DNA of 64,000 bases from Methanobacteriota archaeon. Lineage in GTDB: Archaea > Halobacteriota > Methanosarcinia > Methanosarcinales > Methanosarcinaceae. Location: assembly GCA_023399215.1 (NCBI GenBank), contig JAEWQJ010000005.1, positions 17,468-81,467 of the forward strand. The letters are read 5' to 3'. Under the pieces are notes generated by a model that saw only the letters and a program-made list of their open reading frames with translations, was not told the DNA's origin and ran no database searches. The position numbers and the translations under genes were made by a program. Within the stretch, counting starts at the first letter, position 1. Every line of letters begins with the position of its first letter. Positions 53,441-63,186 of this stretch are shown here, in pieces.

Positions 53441-54056
53441 ATCATTCCACCTGATATGTTTTTGAGCAGTATCTTATCTCCCGTTATGGCATTCATATTA
53501 AAATTTTCAGAGAGGATTTTCATTAAGGAAAAAACTTACGTTATCAAATCTTGCCAATTCCACATTTACACCAGCCCTTGTTTTTGTTCTTTTTTGTGGA
53601 ATATCAATTATTTCAATAAAGATACAAACATATAAATATTGTCATCTAGGAAGTGATCTTCCTATAAGACCACTAAATTAGCTCATCATTTGCTCCGTTA
53701 ATGCTTGACTTTCATATACGCTCGTTATCGTTTCAAAAGTTCTCTGAATTCCACATCTATGCAGAATTACTGTCAAAAAATCTGATGCATTCTCTGCAAA
53801 TACAGTACTCCAATGCAACTGTGTATATTTAGCCATTTTTTCAGGATGAGCAGTTGAGTTTCTTACACGAGAATATATGCGAGAATATATTCTTCTGCTA
53901 ATGATTAATGTCAGCATTGCTGTCTACTTTATATTATTATAAAAACGTATACAGAAACTGGAATTTTATGCTTAACCGATGATGTGTGAATGAAAATCTT
54001 CTAATACATCCTCTCTATATTTATATAGTCTATACTGAATTTTTAGGGGTGTGTAT
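53441..54056. other. Intergenic region, 615 bp
   Basis: AT-rich. Apart from the doubtful frame at 53678-53917, nothing is seen. TATA-like sequence (ATATTTATATAG, about 54016-54027) lies before the secreted protein at 54057. Confidence 0.4.
53678..53917 (-). pseudogene. Possible decayed ribbon-helix-helix antitoxin-like frame
   Basis: A 79-codon frame whose middle (KMAKYTQLHWSTVFAENASDFL) recalls the KYxxxxWSEV pattern of VapB-type antitoxins. The start is unsupported, no toxin gene follows, and the C-terminus is odd. It may be a remnant or chance similarity. Confidence 0.2.
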
Positions 54057-54569
54057 ATGAAAAAATACATCTACTTCACGTTATTTATTTTACTAGTTGT
54101 ACTGATCATCATCGGCTTCTCCGGATCACAAAAAGGTGATAATGCTTCTCAGGCTCAATTAAATTCGCCGCTGAACACCCTCAAGTCAGCTTACCAGGAT
54201 GTTGCATGGGGAACTAACGTCCAGAAGCATTTGAAGATACTTAAAACAGATCTGGACGGTGTATCTAACGCTACAAACAATTCTAATTATACCATGCTCG
54301 CAGTGTATGCACAATACATAGTAAATGATACCCAGATCGCCATTCAGGAAAATGATCAATACACCGTATCTCCCAAGCTCCAGGATGCGCAGAATGAATG
54401 GAGGTTGGCTCTTCAGGACTATAACTCTGCAGGTCAGTTTTTGTTGCAGGGAGCAAATGAAGCGAAAAATGGTACTGTAGGAGCTGAGAATTTCCAAAAG
54501 GCCGGGACACTTCGCAGTTCCGGTACAGACCACCTTCAGAAAGCGTCTGAATTAGCAGGAATAACATAA
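54057..54569 (+). CDS. Secreted or membrane-anchored hypothetical protein
   Basis: A 170-residue protein from ATG 54057 with AGGGGTGTG upstream. A Lys-rich start and one hydrophobic helix (about residues 5-22, YFTLFILLVVLIIIGFSG) suggest a signal peptide or anchor. The rest is polar and helical: ALKSAYQDV-like and LQDAQNEWRLALQDYNSAGQFLLQGANEAKNG, with many Asn-x-Thr/Ser sites that could be glycosylated. I do not recognise a family. A helical surface or extracellular role is plausible. Confidence 0.65.
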   Translation: MKKYIYFTLFILLVVLIIIGFSGSQKGDNASQAQLNSPLNTLKSAYQDVAWGTNVQKHLKILKTDLDGVSNATNNSNYTMLAVYAQYIVNDTQIAIQENDQYTVSPKLQDAQNEWRLALQDYNSAGQFLLQGANEAKNGTVGAENFQKAGTLRSSGTDHLQKASELAGIT

Positions 54570-54894
54570 CATATTTCTTTTTTGAGATTAGGTGAAAGTA
54601 TCGAAAAACTGCTGCCCTTACGTAGGGCTCTGTTTTCTCCTTCAATGGTCGTCATTTTTAACTTCAGCATACTTTAAATGATCATAAAGAAAATATACTT
54701 ACATAGAAAACGCTGCCCGAACAAAGACATGTTCGAAAATTTCTTTTTTCCTTGAAAAAGGTGGAGCAACGAAGATTAGCTGTTTTTGGCTCTTATACAA
54801 GAGGAGAAAAAAGCCGGAAAGCGATACAGATATCATCCAATCGAATTTTAAATAACGTAAAAAGAGAAAAAAGATGTAAAATTGAGAGTTTGGT
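54570..54894. other. Intergenic region, 325 bp
   Basis: No gene with a ribosome site. Mixed composition, between two convergent secreted-protein genes. Confidence 0.4.
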
Positions 54895-55317
54895 TCAGAC
54901 CACTACAATATTAAGTTTGAAGATCTGTTCCTGGCATGTTTCTGGCTCCCAGGATCTTTTGTATATTGCGGTTACCTGCTGATCTCCTTTAGTCACACTT
55001 TCAATTCTCCATAAGCGAAACCCACTGGTACCAATAACTAAATTATTTTCCGAAGGTTCAAAGGGGTGGTATTTATCCGAGAGCTGGCTAAGTCCATTAC
55101 TCAGCTTGAGTTGCCAGGAATAGCCCGTACTCGGATTTTCTTTAAGCTTCAGGAAAAAAGCGTGGCCTTCTTTAATATATATGGTATTTCCGTTGTCACT
55201 TTCGGTTATCATCTTATTTTGACTTTCTATGTCAGGTTTAGCACTTACAGCCGCTGGAAGCGTTGCTAGAACCCAGCATACAATCAAAACTGTTATCCCA
55301 TATACAAATTTTGACAC
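54895..55317 (-). CDS. Chagasin-type (I42) cysteine protease inhibitor, secreted
   Basis: About 140 residues from GTG 55317, which has the consensus GGAGGT 7 nt upstream; the longer frame from 55332 would put that site inside the gene. A signal peptide (FVYGITVLIVCWVLATLPAAVSA) precedes the inhibitor domain. The three chagasin loops are visible: ENPSTGYSW, GTSGFRLWR, and the final RSWEPETC. These loops insert into papain-like active sites. A secreted inhibitor in a methanogen could guard surface proteins or regulate its own transglutaminase-like or papain-like enzymes. Confidence 0.85.
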   Translation of the reverse strand: MSKFVYGITVLIVCWVLATLPAAVSAKPDIESQNKMITESDNGNTIYIKEGHAFFLKLKENPSTGYSWQLKLSNGLSQLSDKYHPFEPSENNLVIGTSGFRLWRIESVTKGDQQVTAIYKRSWEPETCQEQIFKLNIVVV

Positions 55318-55688
55318 TGTACTAACCTCCACTCACAGCAATATATTTACTGAACTATCTTCAGGTCCACATCTTTATTTTTCATCTCTTTAACATTTAA
55401 TCGGATTTCCAAAATCGGATTTCCAAAATCGGATTTCTAAAATTGGATTTTCAAAGCTTAGATTTATTCCGGTATATTATACTGCAATTTATACTGCAAT
55501 CAATCAAAAGCATGGATAAAATCTGATAATGCGGATGAATATATAAAACAAGTAGAATAAATTATCCTTATAATAAATAATTATAGAATAAGTAGACAAT
55601 AATTTACTACATTATAATGAAAGATATTCTTTTATAATGTGAAAAAATAGACTGTCAATATACTGATATTAATGTAAGAAGAGGCGGT
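55318..55688. other. Divergent intergenic region, 371 bp
   Basis: AT-rich with a small tandem repeat AAATCGGATTTCC (about 55405-55440). It holds the chagasin promoter and the 5' leader of the DUF3267 gene. Confidence 0.5.
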
Positions 55689-56336
55689 ATTATCCGGTTA
55701 AGAAAGAGGTTACCTCAAACAAATCTCGAAAGGCATTTCGAACTAATTGCAAATAACTGGATACAGCTACGTGAGCCTCAAAATCTTGTGCCTGCTATGC
55801 TCGCAGCAATCCCACTAATGATCCTGGGCGCTCTGCTTTCTTTTAAAATCCTTGATCTATTTTCGCCTTTCTCTTTAGCAGATTTTGGCATCACTCCGTC
55901 ACAAATATCAGTAACAATAGACTTACAAAACTTTGTATACTTTATCGGGTTGAGTGTAGTTATTATTTTTACCCATGAACTTCTTCATCTTATCTTTGTT
56001 CCAGGTTTTCTAACTTCGGACAGAGTGTTTTTAGGAATTACTTATTTTGGTGGATTTGCTTACTCGGAAGAAATACTGTCAAAATCAAGATTTATTCTTA
56101 TCTTACTGTCACCTTTTGTTGTAATTTCGCTAATACTACCTGGAATTTTAGGAACTCTGAATTTATTGAATCCTTTAATCAAATTTATAATGTTAGTGAA
56201 TGCAATGGGTTCCGGTGTGGATATGCTGTCCCTGGTCCTTATACTAATCCAGGTACCTGCAGGTGCGTGTTTGACCTGCAATGGGATGAGAACTTACTGG
56301 AAAATAACAAATTCAAGCATTCCCGAAAGTAACTGA
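55689..56336 (+). CDS. DUF3267-type membrane metalloprotease-like protein, start uncertain
   Basis: The frame is open from a stop at about 55635 with no ATG, GTG or TTG until GTG 55779 and ATG 55788, yet the 33 residues upstream look like protein (RLPQTNLERHFELIANNW). A GAGGCGGT ribosome-like site precedes ATT 55689 and ATC 55692, so a non-standard start is possible; the conservative start is 55788 (182 residues). The body has four or five hydrophobic helices and the motif FTHELLHLIF, a HExxH zinc site as in DUF3267 proteins. It may be a site-2-type protease or an inactive relative. Confidence 0.6.
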   Translation: MIRLRKRLPQTNLERHFELIANNWIQLREPQNLVPAMLAAIPLMILGALLSFKILDLFSPFSLADFGITPSQISVTIDLQNFVYFIGLSVVIIFTHELLHLIFVPGFLTSDRVFLGITYFGGFAYSEEILSKSRFILILLSPFVVISLILPGILGTLNLLNPLIKFIMLVNAMGSGVDMLSLVLILIQVPAGACLTCNGMRTYWKITNSSIPESN

Positions 56337-56353
56337 GGATGTATAATTTTAAA

Positions 56354-56478
56354 GTAGACAGTAAGTAGGCAGAAGGTAGACAAAAGATAAACAAAAGGTA
56401 GACGTAAGGTAAACAAAAGATAAACAAAAGATAAACAAAAGATAAACAAAAAATAGACAGAAGGTTGACAAAAAGTAA
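56354..56478. repeat. 10-12 bp tandem repeat, about 11 units
   Basis: Degenerate units of GATAAACAAAA and GTAGACAAAA run head to tail through the gap after the DUF3267 gene. The most regular part is ATAAACAAAAG four times (56408-56450). Confidence 0.85.
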
Positions 56479-56592
56479 CTAGGTAAATTTATTCCAGTCA
56501 GGATTTATGCACTTAAAGTATGAAATCAAAACTAGTAGACGTTTTTTTCTTAAACTTATATTCCAGACAATTAAAGCTTCAATGTTGGTTTT

Positions 56593-56988
56593 TCAGTTAC
56601 TATAATCTTTCCAGGCTCTATAATTTTCCAGGTCGCCTCTAATAAAATTGAGTGAAAAAACAAGCACAGCGACATCATCCACAAGTCCAATTAAAGGAAA
56701 AACGTCTGGAATGATGTCAATTGGACTTATTAAGTACAGAAAAGCGAATATTAGCAATAATGCGGTTTTCTTTGGAAGCGGATATCTCCCTTTAAAAGAA
56801 TCTAATAACATAGAAAACAATAGTCCTAAATAATACCAGATATTCCTGAAATCTGTTGAACGATAACGATAGTCTCTTACTTCTTCAGGAAAATCCAGGT
56901 CAGTGTCAGAAACTTTTTCTGGGCTAATGTTAAAGTGTTCAAAATTTGCGTCAATAGGTTTCGTTCTGAGATTATTGATTTTATCCAT
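56593..56988 (-). CDS. DUF1232 (YkvA-like) membrane protein
   Basis: A 131-residue protein from ATG 56988 with GGGGGATAATT upstream. After about 60 polar residues there is a short hydrophobic helix (IWYYLGLLFSML), then the DUF1232 core: RYPLPKKTALLLIFAFLYLISPIDIIPDVFPLIGLVDDVAVLVFSL. The ISPIDIIPD-GLVDD pattern is the family signature. It is an inner-membrane or membrane-associated protein of unknown role. Confidence 0.85.
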   Translation of the reverse strand: MDKINNLRTKPIDANFEHFNISPEKVSDTDLDFPEEVRDYRYRSTDFRNIWYYLGLLFSMLLDSFKGRYPLPKKTALLLIFAFLYLISPIDIIPDVFPLIGLVDDVAVLVFSLNFIRGDLENYRAWKDYSN

Positions 56989-57040
56989 AATTATCCCCCA
57001 ATCTTATATTACTTCAATTGTATTTTAATTATTACAGTTC

Positions 57041-57430
57041 TTAATTCTCAAGTTCTTCAATTTCCACATAAATCGTTCCGGAGTTGAGTGGTTTGGCGTG
57101 CACATGATAAATCCCGCTTTCTTTTACAGTAAATTCAGGGTTTTCAGGAAGGTAGCTCTTTCTTGGCTGTGTCAATACAAATGTGTTTTGGAGAGCAATA
57201 TATGAATCTTTACTTATTGTCACATTTACTTTCTCGGGACCATTGGGGTTATCAATCCAGAATTTATAGGTTGAACCTTTAGTAAGGTTAACCTGAAAAT
57301 CCGATTCCTGAGATACGGATTCTAAGAGAACATGATTTTCACCTACCTGAAATACGGTAGCTATATAAAAAAAAGCAATGAGTATATAAAGCGGAATAAG
57401 ACTCCTGGATTTTTTGGATTGTTCTGGCAT
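57041..57430 (-). CDS. Membrane-anchored hypothetical protein with beta-sandwich-like exterior
   Basis: About 129 residues from ATG 57430 (GGGGGAG upstream). One hydrophobic helix near the N-terminus (LIPLYILIAFFYIATVFQVG) and then a beta-rich region (FQVNLTKGSTYKFWIDNPNGPEKVNVTI, FTVKESGIYHVHAKPLNSGTIYVEIEEL). The pattern suggests an extracellular carbohydrate- or lectin-like beta domain held at the membrane. No family recognised. Confidence 0.65.
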   Translation of the reverse strand: MPEQSKKSRSLIPLYILIAFFYIATVFQVGENHVLLESVSQESDFQVNLTKGSTYKFWIDNPNGPEKVNVTISKDSYIALQNTFVLTQPRKSYLPENPEFTVKESGIYHVHAKPLNSGTIYVEIEELEN

Positions 57431-57664
57431 TTTCTCCCCCACTCAGTAGTTCAGATGTTCAGATCTTTTGAATCAATTCCTTTCACTGAGATTTCTTCTT
57501 AATGCATTTCTTTCTCTTACTGAGGAAGAAATCATAATTTCACAGGCAGGTCGGTAGAGACCAAAGGACTATATCACCTCTACCTCCAGTATCAGGATAT
57601 TGAAGAAATTCTTCAAACTTCCATGCTTGCCAGCAATGCTTATGGATAATTGTAGATTCAGGCT

Positions 57665-58591
57665 TTACTTTGGGTCCTCTACAATTCGCAGTACAATCTT
57701 TCCGCGAGTATGTCCGCTTTCGCTCATCTCATGCGCTTTTTGTGCATCAGCTAAAGGAAGCACGGTCGTTACAATAGGCTTGATTTTTCTTTCGTCTATT
57801 ATAGCTGCTATTTGAGCGAGTTCTTTTCCGTCAGCCTGGGTCATGAGCCTTTCTGCCCGAACTCCATGTTTTTGTGGTGTGTCTTCGGGAATGCTGGCTA
57901 CAGTTGTCACCAGAAATCCTCCGGGTTTTAACACGCCCCAGGATCTCTCTAACGTATCTCCCCCAATCGTATCAAGTACTACGTCAAGATTACTCACAAT
58001 CTCCTCAAACTGCTGGTTCCTATAGTCAATTACTTCATCGCAACCTATGCCTTTCAGGAACTCGGCATTTTTACTTGACGCGGTGCCGATAACGTATGCG
58101 CCCTTCCATTTGGCGAACTGGACTGCAAAGCTTCCGACACCGCCTGCAGCTCCGTGGATAAGCACGGTCTGTCCGCGCTCAAGGCCTGCAATATCGAAAA
58201 GCGACTGCCAGGCAGCCAGGCCAGCAGTAGGAATAGCAGCACTTTCAATAAATCCGATACTTTTGGGCTTTTGAGCTATCTGTGTAGAATTGACAACCGT
58301 GTATTCAGCATATCCTCCCTGCCCAGCAGATGCTTTACCAAAAACTTCGTCTTCAGGCTGGAAGGAATCAACTCCTTGCCCTACTGCATCCACAACACCT
58401 GCAACATCCGATCCCACAGTCATTGGCAAGGGCAGTTCCATATAGCCTTTACGTATCTTCCAATCTATTGGGTTAACTCCGGCTGCAAAAACTCTAATCC
58501 GAACCTCACCCGGACCTGGCTGAGACTCAGGAATATCCTCATATCTCAGAACTTCGGGCCCCCCAAACTCATGAATCCTTATCGCTTTCAA
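57665..58591 (-). CDS. Zinc-independent MDR-family NADP-dependent oxidoreductase
   Basis: A 308-residue quinone-oxidoreductase-like protein from TTG 58591 with AGGTGA 5 nt upstream. It starts KAIRIHEFGGPEVLRYEDIP, and shows GHEVAG-type position replaced by GSDVAGVVDAVG, the cofactor motif HGAAGGVGSFAVQFAKWKGA, and a C-terminal MSESGHTRGKIVLRI. The catalytic zinc ligands are absent, as in the QOR/crotonyl reductase branch. It probably reduces quinones or alpha,beta-unsaturated carbonyls with NADPH. Confidence 0.9.
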   Translation of the reverse strand: MKAIRIHEFGGPEVLRYEDIPESQPGPGEVRIRVFAAGVNPIDWKIRKGYMELPLPMTVGSDVAGVVDAVGQGVDSFQPEDEVFGKASAGQGGYAEYTVVNSTQIAQKPKSIGFIESAAIPTAGLAAWQSLFDIAGLERGQTVLIHGAAGGVGSFAVQFAKWKGAYVIGTASSKNAEFLKGIGCDEVIDYRNQQFEEIVSNLDVVLDTIGGDTLERSWGVLKPGGFLVTTVASIPEDTPQKHGVRAERLMTQADGKELAQIAAIIDERKIKPIVTTVLPLADAQKAHEMSESGHTRGKIVLRIVEDPK

Positions 58592-59531
58592 ATTTTCACC
58601 TCAAAAAGCTTCTTTAACGAGTTATATCCATTTATTTCGTTAAGTGAGTTCTTTTCGTCGATGAGTTCTTTTCGTTAAGTGAATTTTGTTTCAATGTCCC
58701 CTATTTTCCTCCCCAATTTTCCCTAAATATACTGTCGATGTTTGTACATACTGTTTGGATATTCCTTACAAAAAGCTCGCTAAAATGCGTTATGGGGTCA
58801 TTGCATTGATTATAACTAAATTAAATATAATAATAAACCTATAAATTCATTTTTATTAATTTTATTTAAATACTGTATTATATTTTCACCAACTTTCTTT
58901 AGTTTCATAATTTTTATACAAAATATTGAATAAATATATACTTATTGCGCTTCCTGATTATATTTAAAGAGTCAATAATTGTGAGTCAAGTCAAAATTCT
59001 CAAACTCGTAGAGAACAGTCCATAAATAGGCTGGTTTCTTACTTTGATCCACGGGCTATTCTAAATTTGGCTGTTTTATTGTTCACGATTTCTATCTTTT
59101 TGAGTGCACTTTTTAACTCCTGGGTTAATTTTTTATAACAGTACAAATTTTCTACATATGTTATTAGTTTCCAAAATTTATACAGTTCCTGCTGAAAAAC
59201 GCTGTTCTTCTAAGTTATAATTACAGCAAGCTCGTCAGGACAATAAACCGAATAAGAATCAAAGTAAAAAAGATTTTTTGAGTGTTTTGTTTCTTTCGTC
59301 TTTTTACGACTGACCTCAAATTCTGGAGTTATGGAAACTATGAGCAATACCATACTACTCAGTCAAACTGATTTAACTAATCTCACCGATCTAATTGATT
59401 TAATCTCAATTTCCTCGGTTCTGAAACATCCTATAATACCTCGATAAATTCTCGATATCTGGCTATTAACTCCAATAATAGCTGTAAAAGCAAAATCTCA
59501 CAACTTACAAAATTTTAATATGGGGAGCATT
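58592..59531. other. Divergent intergenic region, 940 bp
   Basis: No gene. 58635-58686 holds GAGTTCTTTTCGT-like repeats; the remainder is AT-rich with several TATA-like stretches upstream of the beta-helix protein. No structured RNA is obvious. Confidence 0.45.
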
Positions 59532-62147
59532 ATGATGTATATAAAAGGAATCTTGAAAATTATTTTTTTAGTAATTTTCGCACTTCACCTGATGACTGCA
59601 GGAAATGCAGCAGCTAATGTGCTTTCTGTAAGTAACGACACTGGTCGGCCTGCAGATTTTACTACCATCCAGGCTGCTGTAGCTGCTGCAAATCCAGGAG
59701 ATGAAATAGTTGTCAAACCCGGTATTTATGAGGAGAATATTGTAATTAACAAGAGCATATCTATCGTTTCCGAATCTGGAAATTTCTCCGATACTGTAGT
59801 CCGGGCAGCCGACGTTTCTCAAGATGTCTTCAGTATCTGGGCAAACGGTGTAAGCATTAAAGGTTTTGGCATAAGTGAATCTAACTCAGCAGGCATTCAT
59901 ATTTTTGGATTTCTCGATTGCCGCATTGAAAACAATAAACTGTTCAATAACAGTTATGGTATCGATTTATACATGATGAGTTCAGGCAACAATCTTGATA
60001 ATAATGAAATTTCAAACTGTCTGACCGGTATCAGTCTTGGCGACAGTCTGTACAATAATTTGAGTAATAATTTAATCTCAAATTGTAGTAAAGGAATTTC
60101 ATTTTTTGATTCCCCAAATAATTTCCTTGAGAATAATACCATTTCTCAAAATACAGAAGGCGTTTTTTTCACAGGCGAATCAAACAGCAATACCCTGATA
60201 GGTAACACTGTAATCCTCAACGAAAATTCAGGACTGCATATTTACGAAACTTCAAACAATCTGATTTATAATAACTGTTTCAATAATACGTTAAACGTAA
60301 AGTCCGAAATGGCTTCGGGCACAAATATCTGGAACACGACCAAAACCGAGGGTACTAACATAGCTGGTGGCCCTTACCTCGGAGGCAATCTCTGGGCAAG
60401 ACCCGATGGGACTACGTATCCTGAAAAAGCCAGGGACATTGACCTTGACGGAATTTTTGATTCCCAGTATAATATTGAAGGCGCCGAGTTCATAGATTAT
60501 CTTCCTCTTAAAGAATTTGAGCCGGCAGTAATTACTGTGAGTAATAGTACAGGACAGGTTGCGGATTTCACCTCGATCCAGGCGGCAATAGACAACGCAC
60601 TTCCTGGTGACACAATCCTTATTTTCCCAGGCGTCTATGAAGAAAACGTCGATGTATACGTAACGAATTTGACCCTTATCTCTCAATCTTCCCTTCATGG
60701 GGACACCAGTGGAGACACCAGTGGAGATACTATTATCAAGGCAGCCAGCAGTCTGGACGACGTTTTCTATGTTATTGCGGATGGAGTGACAATTCGCGGG
60801 CTGAATATAGTCGGGCCTGTAGACTATTCCAGTTCAGGTATCCACCTTAATGGAGTTAAGTACTGTAATATCGAAGGCAACCAGCTCTTTAACAATTACA
60901 TAGATCCTACTTTAAACATTTTCAGTGAGAACAGTTCCTCGATTCTCAGTAACTCAGGGTCGGCTGAAGGGTCCGGAATTCGTCTTGACTCTTCCAGCAA
61001 CAATCTCCTGGACAATAATACAGTCTCAGGGAAGGAAATTTCAGTTCTCTTGCATAATTCCTCGGAAAATACGCTTCTCAATAACTCGGTATCAGGTAGT
61101 AACTACGGTATCTGGGTGGATTTTTCTAGCAATAATACGCTGGAAGGAAATATACTGTCAAACAATAAAATCGGTGCTTATCTGAAAGTTTCCAGCGGAA
61201 ATGTACTTAACAACAGTAATGTGTCAGGTAGCACAAGCTCTGGCATCAATCTGTGGGATTCTGTAGGAAATACATTAAGCAATTCCACAGCCTCGAAAAA
61301 CAGTGTTTCTATAGTTTTGAGAAATTCCAGCGCAAACCTGCTCAGTAATAACACGGTGTCGGATAGCAATTATGGTTTATGGCTGTACTCTTCGAGCAAC
61401 GATAATAAGCTGGACGACAACAGGGCATTAAATAACCAGATCGGTATCTACGTAAAGACATCAAGTGGAAATATTCTTACAGGCAATACTGCGTTAAACA
61501 GCACTGGCTCCGGAATCAGTGTCTGGGATTCTGCCAAAAACACGTTAATTAACAATGCAGCCTCGAACAATTATGTCTCTATTTATCTGCAGAATTCCAG
61601 CGAAAATGAATTTTCCAACAACTCGGCATCCGGCAGCAGTTACGGGATGTGGATTGCCTTTTGCAGTAACAATAGCCTGAGTGATAATAACGTATCGAAT
61701 AATATATTTGGTTTCTATTTGAAGAATTCCAGCGATAACAGGCTGTCAGGTAACCAGGCAAATTCAAATTCCAGGCACGGAATCTATATGGTTTCCTCCA
61801 TGAATAATATCCTGGACAGTAACGGGGTTACTTCAAACTCGCAATATGGGCTCTTCCTTCTTGATTCGGGAAACAGCTCGATTTATAATAACTATTTCAA
61901 CAACGTAAACAATATTTATCTGCAAGGTTCAAACTCAGGTACGAGCTTGAATACAACTCTGACACCGGAAAAGAATATTGTTGATGGAACTTACCTTGGT
62001 GGGAATTTCTGGGCTACTCCAAAAGGAGATGGCTTCAGCCAGACTCATGAAGATAAAAACGGAGACGGTATCTGTGATGCAGTTTATACCGTGAATACAG
62101 AGGGTATTGACTATCTGCCTCTTGCAGATTCTCGTGTCACAACCTAA
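59532..62147 (+). CDS. Secreted right-handed beta-helix (NosD/CASH-type) surface protein
   Basis: About 871 residues from ATG 59532 (GGGGAG just upstream; the ATG at 59535 is also possible). A signal peptide (ILKIIFLVIFALHLMTAGNAAA) is followed by two similar halves, each opening with VSN-TG-ADFT-IQAA and DTIL-FPGVYEENV-like pectate-lyase strands (about residues 35 and 335). Many N-N-x-(I/V/L) beta-helix rungs follow. Each half closes with a GGNLWA/GGNFWA and DYLPL segment. It is likely exported and glycosylated, binding or cleaving surface polysaccharide. No catalytic residues are certain. Confidence 0.9.
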   Translation: MMYIKGILKIIFLVIFALHLMTAGNAAANVLSVSNDTGRPADFTTIQAAVAAANPGDEIVVKPGIYEENIVINKSISIVSESGNFSDTVVRAADVSQDVFSIWANGVSIKGFGISESNSAGIHIFGFLDCRIENNKLFNNSYGIDLYMMSSGNNLDNNEISNCLTGISLGDSLYNNLSNNLISNCSKGISFFDSPNNFLENNTISQNTEGVFFTGESNSNTLIGNTVILNENSGLHIYETSNNLIYNNCFNNTLNVKSEMASGTNIWNTTKTEGTNIAGGPYLGGNLWARPDGTTYPEKARDIDLDGIFDSQYNIEGAEFIDYLPLKEFEPAVITVSNSTGQVADFTSIQAAIDNALPGDTILIFPGVYEENVDVYVTNLTLISQSSLHGDTSGDTSGDTIIKAASSLDDVFYVIADGVTIRGLNIVGPVDYSSSGIHLNGVKYCNIEGNQLFNNYIDPTLNIFSENSSSILSNSGSAEGSGIRLDSSSNNLLDNNTVSGKEISVLLHNSSENTLLNNSVSGSNYGIWVDFSSNNTLEGNILSNNKIGAYLKVSSGNVLNNSNVSGSTSSGINLWDSVGNTLSNSTASKNSVSIVLRNSSANLLSNNTVSDSNYGLWLYSSSNDNKLDDNRALNNQIGIYVKTSSGNILTGNTALNSTGSGISVWDSAKNTLINNAASNNYVSIYLQNSSENEFSNNSASGSSYGMWIAFCSNNSLSDNNVSNNIFGFYLKNSSDNRLSGNQANSNSRHGIYMVSSMNNILDSNGVTSNSQYGLFLLDSGNSSIYNNYFNNVNNIYLQGSNSGTSLNTTLTPEKNIVDGTYLGGNFWATPKGDGFSQTHEDKNGDGICDAVYTVNTEGIDYLPLADSRVTT

Positions 62148-62305
62148 TCCAGAGTGCTGAAAAAGAAATTTCCTGAAAAATATCCTACCAAATCTCCTGA
62201 CTGTCAGGTATATGGGCAGCAGGAGATTACTGGCACGACCGAAAACAGGGAACTGTACAGTTTCTCAGGAAGGTTAATAGGAAGCTGTACAGCTTCTCAT
62301 AAGGA
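62148..62305. other. Convergent gap with a short direct repeat
   Basis: GAACTGTACAGTTTCTCA (62248-62265) recurs as GAAGCTGTACAGCTTCTCA about 30 bp later. The core CTGTACAG is itself palindromic. Confidence 0.5.
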
Positions 62306-62845
62306 TTATTCCGGGTTTTCTTCCAGAAACTTCTGAAACCACACAATATCAAAATACTTTCCAAACTTCGTTCCCGCATCTTTAAACCTGCCGCATTCGA
62401 CAAATCCATGTTTAAGGTGAAAATTCAGGCTGGCCTGGTTTTTCGAGGAAGCGTTTGCAAGGAGGCTTTTCATATTCTTCTTTTTAGCTTCCTGACACAG
62501 GAAATCCAGCAACTTTGTTCCCTGGCCTTTTCTTGTGTATTCTGGCAGGATAAAATATGAGAGTACTCCGGTGTGCTGAAAATTAGGAAAGGGTAAATAA
62601 GGCCTGAGGGCTCCGAGACCGATCACTCTATTATCTTCTTCCATTACATAAAAGGGGTAACGCTCACTTTTATTCGATTCGCCTTCATTGTGTGAGGTTT
62701 TGAAAAATTCCGGTCCAACAGGGATTTCAAGGTAGGCTGCAAAACTATTATCTACATAGTAATTAAAGATTTCAAGCATTTCCTGAGTATCTTGTGGCGT
62801 AGCCTCTCTTATCACAAGGGATTTGAGCTGATCTCTTTCCTGCAT
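62306..62845 (-). CDS. GNAT-family acetyltransferase (phosphinothricin-type)
   Basis: A 179-residue protein starting MQERDQLKSLVIREATPQDTQEMLEIFNYYV. The acetyl-CoA site is seen in YFILPEYTRKGQGTKLLDFLCQEAKKKN, with GLGALRPYLPF upstream and FHLKHGFVECGRFKDAGTKFGKYFDIVWFQKFL at the end. This length and order match the Pat/YwnH group that acetylates small amines or antibiotics. The substrate is unknown. Confidence 0.92.
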   Translation of the reverse strand: MQERDQLKSLVIREATPQDTQEMLEIFNYYVDNSFAAYLEIPVGPEFFKTSHNEGESNKSERYPFYVMEEDNRVIGLGALRPYLPFPNFQHTGVLSYFILPEYTRKGQGTKLLDFLCQEAKKKNMKSLLANASSKNQASLNFHLKHGFVECGRFKDAGTKFGKYFDIVWFQKFLEENPE

Positions 62846-63186
62846 ATGCTATAATCGGAATGTAAATATTTAAACTCTTTTAGTTAGTTGCAGTACGAAT
62901 TCTGTCAAATTCTCTTTTATCTGAACTCCTTATTTGTCATGATTTATATTTATAATTTATTATCAGTACGATTATATTTATATACTCATGCTATTGTATT
63001 ACTCCATGTATTAGTACCCAAATCTACCCTATATTTCAGGCGGACTTTGATGTTTAAATAGGGGTCTAGAAGTCCAAAATTCGTGAGGTTCCATATAATT
63101 GGAATAATACCTCAGAATTTCGTCCTGAAAATAAAAAGTACAAGAGAATATATTTCACAATGTACATATACAGAAGTGAAAAATAG
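62846..63186. other. Divergent intergenic region, 341 bp
   Basis: AT-rich, TATA-like sequences only. No gene or repeat of note. Confidence 0.4.
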
